Assembly: GCA_012064415.1 (NCBI GenBank)
Contig: SSNU01000234.1
Span: 224,598 to 288,597 of the forward strand
Direction: 5' to 3'
Source: Gyrodactylus bullatarudis
Taxonomy: Eukaryota; Platyhelminthes; Monogenea; Gyrodactylidea; Gyrodactylidae
DNA length: 64,000 bases
Shown: positions 11,401 to 23,900 of the stretch, piece after piece
How positions within the stretch are numbered: position 1 is the stretch's first letter
How the letters are laid out: each line of letters begins with the position of its first letter
Translations under genes and position numbers: made by a program
Notes under the pieces: generated by a model
Told to the model about the DNA's origin: nothing
What the model saw: the letters and a program-made list of their open reading frames with translations, nothing else
Databases searched by the model: none

Positions 11401-14400
11401 GTTGAGTTCAACGAAATAACTTTATTTTATTTTCCTCTTAATTCTCATGACTCATTCATTCATTTTATGAAAAAAAGCAGCATTTTTTCCATGGAAAGGA
11501 ATGTCTTTTTTTCTCATTTGTTCAGTGAGACTCAGCCTTATTTTGTTACAGTTTACTAATTGTCTATCAACAATTGGTAATAGGATATCATCCTTTGGAT
11601 AAATACAGTCTTTTTTTCATAAAGATGAATTCAAAACATTATTCATTACATGGAATCAAATTAGAATACATAGTACTGTATTAATAATTTTCCAAAACAT
11701 TAACCAATCAGATTCGAGTAACCAAAGAAACGGTTTGTATTGGATTTAAGCAATGTATATAGAGATTTATGCATTTATTCATCAGAAAAAAAACTTGTAA
11801 ATTAATTTTACACTTGTCCCAACTTTTCATCTGACCCTATGAAGCAAAGATTATCAAAATAAGCTGTCCGAATTCCAATAGGAAATATTTCCTTCTCATT
11901 TTGGGCATTCTACATTCTTATAAGTGAACCAGAAACAAGTCCAGATTCTCCTCGCATAACCTACACTTGAAAGTGAGTTGAATGATTCTCTTTCAATTGT
12001 TTTCCCAATAATTTCACTCAGTGTCGCTAGAATGACTGAGAAAGAACTATAAGATCTATACTTTTTTTTCTTGTTCATTAAGTGTAATTTTCAATCATGA
12101 TGGGAAAATTAAAAGGCACTCGTTCCAATAGTGCCCTCTTCCCCATTTGTAACAAGGACTGTGTGCATTTGCCTGTGTGTAGGAGAGCGATCATTTCTAT
12201 CTCAGAAAAGGAAAAAAACAACTTGCGTGAGATTCTACTTGAGTATATTTTCAGTATGCATTTGCTCTGATTAATCTCATTCAGCGTTTCTTCCTTCCTT
12301 AATAGCTCTATAAACTGTGAGCACGGTAAAAAAAGAAGAAATTATCAGGCAAACTTTCTTTTAGCTTAGCTTACAAAGGTTGGTTTTTTTCATAGATACT
12401 CACTGACTAGAAGAAGATGTGTGTATTAAAAATTAATTATTCCCCAAATCACCAGTACAAACTGGACCTTAATTTCTTTTCTCACATTCTTGAGATAAAT
12501 ATCAAGTCACGAACATGTTCTCTCATTCATGATGAGTAACAGGGATGGTGGGGGTTGGGTGGATGAGAAGCATGTAATAAACTTGGTAATGTAAAATTTG
12601 ACAAATCTTTGATGATACTCGATCAGAGTTTTCCTTACCTTTATCTATCTTGAACTTGTTAAATATAAAACGTTTACTACTGGAGTCTACACTTATAATG
12701 AATACTTCATGAGGTTCAACAACATTATCGTTCCAAATCGTTTAATTTTTAATGTCTCATCAGAGAGAAGCAAGCTTGATAAATTCAAAAAACTAAACAT
12801 GAGCGCTGAAATTAGTCCGGATTATTGAAAAATGTTCACAAATTCTGTATAAAATGCTACACAAACTTGTGGATTTTACGACTATTGTCAAAATGTCTTA
12901 CTACCATGACTCAGAATTTTATCGCATAACTTTCAATTTGTTCGCTGTTCGCAGAGCAGAATTTCACGAAAGAAAAAATTAAAAATTTTTCAAAACTAAA
13001 CCTGGAATTCATACATTGAATATATAGTAATTGTAGTTCAAGGTTACCCCCATTACTACTTATGGTCATCCTTATCAGATCTTGAAATGTCAGAGTCACT
13101 TTTTTCCATCAATACATTCCCTCGGATTCTTATTGTACGTTAGTCTAATTATTATTGTTCTTACTGGCGGATTGAGCCGTTGCCTACCCTCTTTGGATTA
13201 TTCATGTTGCTTTGGAGTTTTCTATCATTTCTTGAAATTTTCAACATGAAAAAAAACACAAAAGAAGAAGAAAGGCAGAGAGAAGATTAACATTATTCTA
13301 TTCCTGATTCTACTGTATAGTATACCTTAAGTATAGAAGTAGGTACTGTATAAAAATATGTAGTCCACTTACACATTGCTTACATTGCTAATACAGGGAG
13401 AGGAAACCAGATGGAAAATGAGAATTATGTCTATTTTTCCTCAATTAATGCCGACGATTTGTTTCTCATTTCTTGAAATTATTCCCTCTTTTTTTGAAAA
13501 AATAAACAAAACTTTTAGTATTTGTACAGGATTACAATTCCGCCAATAATAGAAGTAAAATTTGAAATGGTTTTTGAATGAATTTCCAACATTCTACTCT
13601 CTGTTTTCTTCTAAATCAACTCGATGATGAATTTAATTATGCATTTTTAATAGATGATTCTTTTGTTAGAAGAATTCGGTTCATTTTCATACTGATTGAG
13701 CGGCTTTTTAATATTATTTTCGACCTTAGGTAAAAAGTAATTTCATAATTTAGTTTATATAAAACTATGGCAGTTTATTATTTTTTCACCCAGAACTGAA
13801 AAAAAGGGTTTGGTTAAATTTGAGTTCATTTCAGATGAGTCGCATTCAATCTAATGCAAAATCACTCGTTGGTTTTGTTCAAGATAAAACTCATCGATAC
13901 TTTCCTCTTTAGACTTGACCCTGAACAACTTGAACTTTTTCAAGAAGTGAGGCAAACACTCTTTTTGTGAAGGAGGATAAAAATTCAAACCATTTCTCAT
14001 TATAAGAATCAAGTATCTTTTAAGTAGTTTCTTCTTTTTCAAGTGTACAACATGGATAAATTTTTTCAAATCTAGGCTGACAACTGGACTATTTTATGAT
14101 AAAATACATCTTTACCTGTTATCAAGAGAAAATTGAAAGAATCATCTCGTTCTTGTAAAGGTTTTCTAACGATAGAGAGAAATAATGGCTCTTGGTTACG
14201 AACAATCGGTTTACGACCATTATGTGAGCAGTGCACAGTTGGTTTTTACAGTTAACCTGCATATTTTCATGTTTAATGGCTTAATTCGTAATGATGATGA
14301 CGATTAGCTATAAATTATTTGATATTTCTGTTCAAATATTAAGTAATACGAGTTGTATGTACCAAAAATTTTCATTTTTATGCCATTTCTGTATTATTCT

Positions 14401-14488
14401 GAGATGTAAAAAAATCTTCCATCTGACCTTTTTCATAGGTGTAACTGAAAAACAATTGAAAAGCTTCTATCAAGAAATATTCATAGTA
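11401..14488. other. Intergenic DNA without recognisable genes
   Basis: AT-rich sequence with scattered homopolymer runs. The short ORFs in it (for example 11896-12078, 12911-13099, 13851-14069) match no family I know and lack splice-site or codon support. The 12120-12200 stretch is somewhat richer in G and C, but no frame stays open there. Confidence 0.3.
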
Positions 14489-14520
14489 CTGACGGGTCCT
14501 AATGAGGACGAAACGCGTCT
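14489..14520 (+). ncRNA. Hammerhead-ribozyme-like motif, probably degenerate
   Basis: The run reads CTGA-CGG-GTCC-TAATGA-GGAC-GAAAC-GCGTC. This matches the hammerhead core order: CUGANGA, a four-pair stem II (GTCC/GGAC) with a six-base loop, GAAA, a very short palindromic stem III, then the GUC cleavage triplet. One conserved core base is altered: A9 of CUGANGA is G at 14495. That normally lowers activity. Stem I pairs only weakly next to the core (about three pairs). Such motifs are known from flatworm and other animal retroelements. I see no surrounding element. Confidence 0.45.
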
Positions 14521-14938
14521 ATATCTGCCATCTAGTTAGATTTCATATGGACAAGATAATAATAACTAGGCCCTTATTATAAACCATCTAAAACAATAAT
14601 TGAAAATGTATTTTATTGAAGACAAGATGATTTTCATTCTTCAATACCCAATATGCCAAGCACAAAAATAACCTTGAAGATGATAAAGTTTGTTATTATC
14701 TCGATTGGAGAACTGCTCAACTCATTAATGTATTTAACAGGATATAAAAATGATTTTAAGCATTAAAACCCAAGTTTGAAAATGTTTTTAAAAATGAACT
14801 CTAACATTTCTTGAAAATAAGTTTGCGTATTTGCAAATAATAAAGATAAAATTAACTTATCTAAATTTGTAATTGAATAGAGTGCCCACCTTAATTATAA
14901 TTACTTTACGTGTATTTACTCTGGTGGATTTCTACTTG

Positions 14939-15050
14939 AGAATTTCAACATTTTTTCTCAAATAACTCTGAGAATAGATTATAACGTTAACAAAATTCTC
15001 TGTTTATTACTAAAATCTATCCTAGAATTGTAGTGTCGATAATTTTAAAA
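14939..15050. repeat. Dispersed repeat, copy 1 (partner at 43295-43408)
   Basis: This segment shares CTGAGAATAGATT, TGTTTATTACTAAAATCTAT and GTAGTGT blocks, in the same order and orientation, with 43295-43408. Inside it, AGATTNTAAC and ACTAAAATCT form a partial inverted repeat. No coding potential; a short non-autonomous element is likely. Confidence 0.55.
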
Positions 15051-15819
15051 AATTGAGCTGTATTCTGATCTTGATATTTTTGTTTAATTTAATCTTTCAT
15101 ATTTCAATTTTTGTTTACTTTTGAGTAGTTTTATGTTACTTTTTTTGATAGATTCGCGATAAAGTAGTGAAATGATGCCTTGAAATAATTTTTCAAATTT
15201 TTACTCTCATTAAGGCACTAGTGAGCACACACAGCTAGTAGGTTTAATGCCTAAAAAAAGCTGTAAATTCTACATATAAAATATTCATAGTTATATAAGA
15301 ATTAATAAGATGAGATGAGATATGGGTTTTTAACTAATATTTTTATAAAACTTTAAGCTGTTTCCGAATCTGTTCCTTAAAATTTGTAGATTAAGAGCCG
15401 AATAGTTGGTTGAAAACCAAATTTTTCAAAATTTCCAAAACAATAAATTTTTAAAATTATACTGAAAGTTTCTTGAGTAAAGTATTTATATCATCTTAAA
15501 GAAAGATAATTTTTGAATATAATTGTAGCATTTTTATTAACATAATGGCATTTTGAGGCTACCAAATTAAGCTGAACAAATTAAATTGAACGCAAAAATG
15601 ATAAAAAATCTAACTATTATCTGTATGCAGTGTATAGTTGCTTGTTTCATCACCTTCGTGAGGAATGGTCAGTTTGAATTAAAAAGTAAATGCATGTGTC
15701 CACAATAATACATTCACTGAATTACAAATATTCAATGTGTATTCCTATTGTAATTACTATTTCTCATTTCTCTGTGATTTCTCGTCTTTCTGTGATTAAT
15801 TTTTCAGGCAGAAACAAAC

Positions 15820-15853
<34 letters not shown>
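15820..15853. repeat. (ATT)n microsatellite
   Basis: About eleven perfect ATT units. A similar tail ends the LINE at 56677-56700, so this may mark the 3' end of an old LINE insertion, but no reverse-transcriptase sequence can be seen upstream. Confidence 0.85.
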
Positions 15854-16557
15854 GGATTAATATTCAAAGATTTGAGACAAATCAACAGATAAGAGAACAA
15901 CAGATATATATACAAAAGTAGGAACAAAAGAATACAATCAAATAATCAGGTGTCTTGAGAAAGACAGGAAAAATCAATCGAAAAGGACTGTATCTTTTAG
16001 CTGTGTGATAGTATCGGAAATTATTGTCAAACGATGTTTTTCTATCCTCTGCAAGTCAGTCTGTAGGGGATTTTTCTCTCTCTAACTATCGGATTGAATA
16101 TTATGTATATACATAAAAAGCCTCAGAAAAGTCTTAAAAATCACTTAATTCTTTGTTTGGACAGAATTGGTTGTTATAAAGTCTTAATTATAAAGTCTTA
16201 TTATTCTGTTTCAAAATTCTACTTTTTACTTTTTAAATAATTGACATACACTACTTGAAATTGATAATCATATGAACTAACAACTGATCGGCATACGATT
16301 CAAATTCTCTTGGAACTGGTCACATTTCTACTGTAATCCTAGATTACAAGTTAGAATTGATATTGACTTATCAACACTTGTGATTGATCTTGTCTAGAAA
16401 ACGTTGTTATCAGCCTAATTTTCCCAGATTGATATTTTTTCATATGATAAAAAGATTTTTGCTCGTTCCATAATGGGATTAGAAAAATATATTTTTTCCT
16501 TATTGGCCAATAGAGCTGTTGAGGTTCTATTCCCATGATGTAAGGACAAATAAAATT

Positions 16558-16912
16558 ATCAATTAAAATTATAACAAAAGAATTATATTCGAGAGATATG
16601 TACATTTCGTCAGGTCTCGTCAGTCTCAATTCCTGGTTCAATATTCAATAAATGGAACGATACAGAAAAGATTAGCATGGCCCCTGCGCAAGAATGACAC
16701 GCAAAATCGTGAAGCGTTCCATATTTTTGGATCCAAATCTGTGCATCCAAAAGAATTACAAACACAATTTGGAACTACCATGGCCCAATTGATTTTTAAT
16801 TTTTCTTTTCTACTTACCAGAAAAATATTGAACCAGGAATTAAGACTGACGAGACCTGGCGAAATGTACATATCTCTTTGAATATAATTCTTTTGTTATA
16901 GTTTTAATTGAT
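16558..16912. repeat. Palindrome with about 88-bp arms enclosing a U6 fragment
   Basis: The left arm 16558-16645 and right arm 16824-16912 are reverse complements with only a handful of differences, including one single-base indel. They start ATCAATTAAAA and end TTTTAATTGAT. The 178-bp loop contains the U6 snRNA fragment at 16654-16728 and about 95 bp of other DNA. No clear target-site duplication flanks it. Overlapping ORFs at 16351-16641 and 16638-16871 are products of the palindrome. Confidence 0.85.
16654..16728 (+). pseudogene. U6 snRNA fragment, 5'-truncated
   Basis: The sequence is the 3' two thirds of U6 spliceosomal RNA. GGAACGATACAGA, GATTAGCATGGCCCCTGCGC, ATGACACGCAAA, TCGTGAAGCGTTCC and a terminal ATATTTTT are all present and highly conserved. 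The first 30 or so bases (5' stem-loop) are missing. The ACAGAGA box is altered to ACAGAAA; the AGC triad is intact. No U6-type upstream promoter is evident; the palindrome arm lies there instead. It is best read as a pseudogene copied by retrotransposition. Confidence 0.85.
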
Positions 16913-19542
16913 GAATATCTCCAGTTACCTGGACATATATGAAAATGTACGTATTTATTTATTAAAAGACGTAAAGTCCCACTTGGTCAATTCTATCACA
17001 TATATATCAACTCCTTATTGTTCCTTCAAGGCTCATACAATACTTCAATCGATAGGAAATCTATTTATATCCTGGAATACGCAAAGATCTCAGGGTAATT
17101 TCTGTTTAAAACGTTTTCTTGAATACCTACTTCCCAAGGTCATAGATAAAAATTAAGATTGAGTAATCCTACCCGTGGAATTCAAATATGTAATTGCCTG
17201 AACTCCATCTTCTAAAGCTTTGAGATCAAAAATGATCGAATACTCGTGTAATCAGCGTATTCATGCAATTCATGAAAGAAAACTCTCTGGGACATTAGGG
17301 GTTAAGAATGAAATCTAAAGAAAATCATTCCAACTATGGCCATACTGTAGTTATCTTGAAGAATTCAATCTCCATATTCATAATTTTACAAAGTTCATCT
17401 TTCTATTTCTTTCTCATCTTTCTATGACAAGATAAATTATCTGTTTGTTATCTCATCATCGTATACGAGTGTTGATCTGAATAATAATAACACTATATTC
17501 ACACTCATTGATCATACAAATAGTTGAGAGATGTAGAATAAGCCAGATTTAATACCAGATTCATTGTTTTTGAATGTATATATATATATAAAAATTAATA
17601 TTGTATTTGCAAAAAGACTGCTAAATATACCCAGATCCTGTTTAGTTACAAGTACTTTTTGCTTCCAAAACAAAAACTTTTCCCAATGTACAACACCTAC
17701 GGTTGCATAGAACGAAAGAGAGATATCTGCATTAGAATTTGAATTGGATAGATTTTCCATGTAACATTTATTAATTAGTCATTATTATACTGATATAAAC
17801 CAGACCAAGTGATTGCATTCCAACTTTGTTATTAGGGAAAGAACTAGAAGAAGGGAAGGACGCATTATTTGATTAGCAATATAAAGATGTCTATTTCGGA
17901 CTATAGAAAACATTGAATTAAGAGCACCTTAACATGAATTTAATATTTTAGCCAACTCCGAGATTTGGTCAATTTGATACATTGATAATCTGATGAAAAA
18001 GTGGTTTTAATTTTCAATCGACTGTTAGAAAATTTACTTTTGGTCATGGTTTGTTGCGAAACAATCTTTTATTGTGTAGATTAGTAATAAAGAAATCTAT
18101 AAAATAATGGTCATTTCAAAGGGAAAAGTCCATTCATTATGGGGATCAATCATTTTTTATTTGAATAAACTTATTAAATTTTTATGTCCGAATGGAGTTA
18201 ATCTTCTCTCTAAGCATTATTCTTATGACAAAGAGAAATTAATTTCATAATAATGAGATCAGCAATGCCAAGATGATTATTACGATTATTGCTTGTATTG
18301 TAGAGACGCATAGATTATAATCAAAGTCAGATCAAAGAGTCTCTTGGATCCATCTTTTGATTGATTAAGTTCGTTCATCTCATGGAGAGTAGAAGGGGGA
18401 TCTTATGCAAGTCTCAGTAACGCCTAGTTACCAGTGATTGTCCCTTTGAAAGATAAACTTGAACGTGATAAAACTCACTTGGCCTCTTCTCAGATTTAGA
18501 ATACCAAGGAATTTCAATTGAAACTTTGATGAGTCTCTTGTCGACAATTGAGAGAGAGAAAGGGGGGAGATCAATTAAGCTTACTCAAAGATGAGACTTT
18601 ATATTGATTTTCTCCATGACATGTTTGATTATCATAATAAATCAAGATTATACATGAATGGTGCTAAATCAGACACTACATTTTTCATTCGTGTTTGACT
18701 ATGAACGATAACTACAAGAAAATTATGCAAACCCTCTTTCATTGTTCTCTCTCTATTATAAATTAGCATAAGTGTAGTCAGAATGTACGAGTTTTCTTAA
18801 CAACCATATCTGTGTAATTCATTTACTTTGCATCATCAAGTCTCTACCTTTATTGGACTCTGTGTTTCTTTTAACAGTATATTACATGATATCAAGCTGT
18901 TTGATAAAATTACTGTTCGTTATCATTATTACCTATTTTATTGTCATTGGAAGAATCTCATGTGGGCTTTTTTCATTAACCACTTCCAGCGAAGGAAAAA
19001 TGAAACAGGGATCAAGTTCATTTAGCGTGGATCTTCATGAGCTCTATACGATATTGATAATAACCATCGTTAGTGAATACACGTGAATTAGGATAAATGA
19101 ATCATTTTATAATTCACCTGTACATCTGAATAAAAACTGTCTTGGATATCATATCACCTTAGAGATGGGAAGTTTTTTTCTTTACCTAGTTGTAAGATTT
19201 CTCCTTACGACTTAACCGTACATTTGATACATTTAACAACCACCTACTACTTATACCTTCAGGTTATTTCCAGGAAAAAAAACTTTTCAACCCAAGTAAC
19301 TAACTACTGTACTCTCGACAAGGCAAAATGTAATGATTTCCCTTCCCAACAAGAACAGGCTCTCTCAGGATAATTTAGAAATGTGTCTAATGTGTAAACT
19401 GACAACTGAAATCATACTAAGAGAGATTAAAGAATGAATTAAAAGTCAATCAGTTGAATAGGTTAAAGAGAGAAGATATCAATTCAAGTAATCTTATAGT
19501 AATTCATGATAGCGCTGAAAAATTTATATTAACTACGTTAAA
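16913..19542. other. Intergenic DNA without recognisable genes
   Basis: AT-rich sequence. A block at 17268-17310 (CATGAAAGAAAACTCTCTGGGAC... GGGGTTAA) recurs at 39883-39925 in the kirre gene, so it is a dispersed repeat. A short TA run lies at 17578-17590. The ORFs at 18828-19086 are hydrophobic frames with no recognisable motif. Confidence 0.3.
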
Positions 19543-20181
19543 TAAAGCTAATTGATATCAAGGTGAGAATTTACTAATCAGGAGAAAATACTGATACCAA
19601 ATAATAAAAGTTTTATTCAACAATACATATATTATATCTGTAAACATCAATAATTCTTCATATTATTCTTAGAACATTAATTTATTCTCGAGTTCATTTT
19701 TAAATTTATTCAAGCTTAGGTTTTTAATTGATCCATTGAGATTTTTAAACATGTTTTTGCATTTATTAAATATTGCCAGCTTTTTTAGGTTGCCAAATTC
19801 TGGAATATTATGGCGTAATCCTTGGCGGTTAGAGCTTACTAAAAGGGATGATTTGATAAGAGTAATTGATTTCAGTTCTCTTCTAAGTCTAGGAGAATTT
19901 TTCGGCGAGTTGAGTTCAGTTTGATAACTCAAAGATAGTGGACGTACAAATCGTCTATGTGCAGATTGAATTTCTTCGATCATTTTTTACCTTCAGGATT
20001 CCATAATGCCGACATTCATTTGTTTGAAATCTTCAAAATTGTTAAAAATTTTGAGCTCAAAGGTTGAAAAAGGTTTTTGTTTTTAACAACTTATTGACTC
20101 GTCTCCTGATGGGATCCAAAAAAATATTGAGTTTTTCTGTAAAATTATAGCAAATTCTCATATATTCATGTTAACTAGCTT
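19543..20181. repeat. Foldback element, family A, copy 5, split by a LINE
   Basis: The left terminus TAAAGCTAATTGATATCAAG is at 19543 and the right terminus CATGTTAACTAGCTT ends at 20181. The central part is replaced by reverse-transcriptase-related sequence (19669-19983, minus strand). The right half retains core blocks (AAAATTTTGAGCTCAAAG). A nested insertion is the simplest reading. Confidence 0.5.
19600..19983 (-). mobile_element. LINE 3'-end fragment (non-LTR retrotransposon)
   Basis: The minus-strand frame 19983-19669 encodes 104 residues resembling the end of a Jockey/CR1-type reverse transcriptase ORF. It starts with IEEIQSAHRRFVRPLSL (compare IQKRF in the copy at 56127) and ends with KLAIFNKCKNMFKNL and LNKFKNELENKLMF, the usual SLNxFKxxL ending. 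The following 3' region holds ATAAAACTTTTATT. The fragment is 5'-truncated and sits inside a foldback element. Similarity is judged by eye. Confidence 0.45.
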
Positions 20182-20928
20182 CAGAATCAGACTTCTCGAT
20201 CTAAAGTTAAGTGTCCCTTGTGTAAATCCTTTAAAGATAATTTAGTAATTGTAGATATCCAAGTCTAGATAACACTCGCAAGCTTTATATCAGTATAGAA
20301 ATGGAAGAGGATACACACAGTCTGTAACCTTTTAGCTGTTTAGGGAACATTTCCTATTTTAAACTTTGTATTTCAAAGGGGGTTTCAATTGCCGATTTTA
20401 TCATGACTTTTGATCTTTGCCATTTTCCTATCCATCTTCAAAGGAGAGTTATATATTCAATCCTATGAATTCTATTGGATTTACCTTGCCTTTGCCTTCA
20501 AGCCATCAACATTTTTCCATCATCTACAGTAACAGAAGTTGTGTGACTGTGCCATTTTTATATTTTCGTCAAAAATGAATTTTTTTGGCTATTTAAGCGT
20601 TCTAATAAATGAAACAGGTTTTCATTTCATAGTCTTTTCTCCTCTTCCATCGATAGGAACCATTTTATTTCTCAAGCAATATGAAAAAATATGAAGTAAG
20701 AAATATGACAAGATTGAGTTATAAACAAACTAGGATAGAGTGCACCTAGAAATGTTAATTAATTCCATTCATTTGAGAAATGTCGGCATTCTCTGAATTC
20801 AATAGGCTAGCCAGTTTATTTGCAATCTGTCCTTATCTTTGAATAGAATCTCTTGAAGAAGGGCTACTATTGCTTACATCATTATTCTCTTTGCTAAACA
20901 GAATATTCTTTTCCTCTAGGCTCCAAGA

Positions 20929-23900
20929 ATGACGCATGCTTCACTGAGTTCAGGTGTATTATCAATATTAGCCAAGTGTATGATAGTTGTGTTATTGATA
21001 TTTGCCACAAGGCTATCGGATGCGATGATGCTAAATACACGAGATATCATTGTAACACAACCACGAAGTGAAGAAGTCATCTTGAATGGAACAGTATCCC
21101 TATTGTGCCGCATCAAGGGCTACGATCGAAGAGATCAAGAAGTCTACTGGATAAAAGATGAATTCGGCATTGGTGGTACTAGGCAAGATATCCAGAATTT
21201 CGGGCGTAAAAATTCAAATGAACCTTCAAGGTTTGATCTTCCGAATAACCTCAAGTTGGGTCATTTCGACCTGCAAATAAATCAAATTAGACTTTCTGAT
21301 GAAGGCTCCTACAAGTGCCAGGTTACAATCAAAGACAAGATTACTCAAAGTCAATCTGCCAACCTTACTGTTTTGGGTGAGCCACTCTTGGGATTTTCAT
21401 TAAATTCCGATTTTTAGATTGAAATCAATCATTGGCTCACATAGTCTTGGGATAATTCATTATCAATTTATCTAAGCAAACTCCAAAGTTCAAGCACAAA
21501 ATTTCATTGAAATTTTCATCTTTTAGAATTGAATAACTCAAAAAAGTTTGGCTTGTTAATATAAAGCTGATTGATATGAAATTGGGAATCTATGATTTTT
21601 ACAGAAATCTCGATTTTTCATCAAGAATTCGAATTCCTTGAGGATTTTTTTGGAATCTTACTCATGTTGCCCACTTTTACCATTTGAACAAAAAATTATT
21701 TTTATGAAAAATATAGTCATTTTTCAAATTTCAATGTGGCGCCAAAATCCCATTTCTTGGAACTTTGAGCTGAAAATTTTTATTGATTTGAGAGTTGGAG
21801 GTTGATCAAGAGAGTTTTTTCAGGATCGAGATTAGACAAGAAAGCCGACTAACACCGTCAAATTATCGACAGTTACCTCATTTTCGAGAAATTTTGAATA
21901 ATCGAAATTTCATTGATTTTCAAGTAGTGAAAATGATCAAAAAACTAAAATTCAACTCCCAAACGATAATAAGGCAATGAATCAGATAAGATTCAACTGA
22001 ATTGATTTTCTTGTCTAATCTAATTGATCTTGAAAATCTTCTCTTGATCACACTCCATTTTTTAAATCAATAAAAAGTTCCAAAATATGGAATTTTGGCG
22101 TGAAATCGAAATTTGAAAAATGATGATATTTTTCACAGAAATAATTTTTTCAGAATTTTTTGTTCACATGGTAAAGGTGGGCAACATGAGTAAGATTCCA
22201 AAAAAATCCTCAAGGAATTCGAATTCTTGATGAAAAATCGAGATTTCTGTAAAAATCATAGATTCCCAATTTCATATCAATTAGCTTTATTTAAAAACTT
22301 TTTTTCGTAATTACTAATTATTATAAACATCTATATTGCTTGCTACCTGACTATGTTTTATTCTGGCCTGTATTGTTAAAGAAAAGGAAAATTAAGATTA
22401 GAATATAAAACGTTTAGATTATCCTGATTCCAAACTAATTTTTATCAAACCAGAAGACATCATAATCAGATAGAAAGGGAACAACTTTATAGAAAATATA
22501 TCCCGAACAGAAGAACTACTTGGGTTAAAATTATATCATTTATCTTTGTTATCAACTGTTGATATTTGCTGGGCTTTGCGTTCAGAATTTTCTAAACAGG
22601 TCTTTTTTCAATTAGAAATCTTCAATTTTTCATGCATTTTCAGCCAAAAATCTGTTGGGAACATAAAAAAATTTTCTTTTACTGCATAAAAAATTGTATT
22701 CCACATGAAATTTATTTCCCAAAGAGTTATAATATAGGAATATGGTGATAAGAATAAAGTTTTTATTATCCCTCTAGAATACCTCCATCTCTCTGCTTGT
22801 TACGAGAGAAATAGGTTATCCTTGCAATATACTCAATTTCTGGAAAAAAGAACTACTTTTCAGGGGTTAGGGAGAATAAGTTGGAAACTCCAGACATTCC
22901 TTGGGAAAGTAGACAAGAATGAACAATTATTCTGCCTCACTTTGTATTTCTTTTATATTCGAATACTTTGTTCTATCTTGATTCACTTATAATTGATAAA
23001 TTATGTTTTTATTCTTATTTTACAAGTTCCCTCCATGACTCCTCGGCTATATCAATATTCCAACAAGACTGGAATCCTTCTGGGTGAGAGAGACACTGAG
23101 AATCCTGTGGTAATAACAGATGGAGAAATAATGGTCCTCAAATGTCTATCTGAAAATGGTAAACCTGGCGCTGATCTAATCTGGTTTCTCAATGATCTCC
23201 CTGTTTCAAAGAGTTCATTTCCCAATTTATATCTTGAAGAGAGAAAGGTTCGATCAAAGTCACTCAACATTTTGTGAGTATTTTATACGAAAAGTCCTGC
23301 AAGTTTGGTAATTTTTTAATTATAGTAGAAAAATTCATTGAAGCGAATTTTAAAACTGTGATTAAGATATTGCATATATGAACAAATTAAGAAACATATA
23401 GTTTTCCCTCAAAAAGTAAAATTAATGGGATATTGACAAAAAATGTATATATGGGTAGGCTATTTGACAAAAAGTGTATAGTATTTTCCCAAATTCAATA
23501 GTTGTATACGGTCTATTATCAAATGTCAAATAGTTTTTTTCAGAAAATGTATTGGTGTGTTCGAGATTTTCAAAACATAAATAGTTATTTTCAATTAATG
23601 TATACTCTGTGGAGGTTTTTACTAAATATGAATTTGTTTTTTAAACTTCATACTCTCCTCCCTCAAAAAACCGAAATATAGAGCCTACAAAAATAATACT
23701 TGAAAATATTTTTCAAGATCAAAAACATACCGATTTCAAGGCATTATTTCAATGGGAAATTGACATAAAAAATGTACAAATAGGTTGAAAGTGTGATAAA
23801 ATTTGATGATTCTAAAAAACCTTGGATGTTTTGGAATTATCTCGATGTTTTTAGATTAAGTTGATTATTTAAGATTCTTCTTGAGAATTCCCACTAAAAA

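Noticed and set aside
16654..16728. Working U6 snRNA gene
   Set aside because: The 5' stem-loop is missing, the ACAGAGA box is altered, and no U6 promoter is visible.
16351..16871. Protein-coding ORFs on the minus strand
   Set aside because: They run through the palindrome arms and the U6 fragment; no protein motif.
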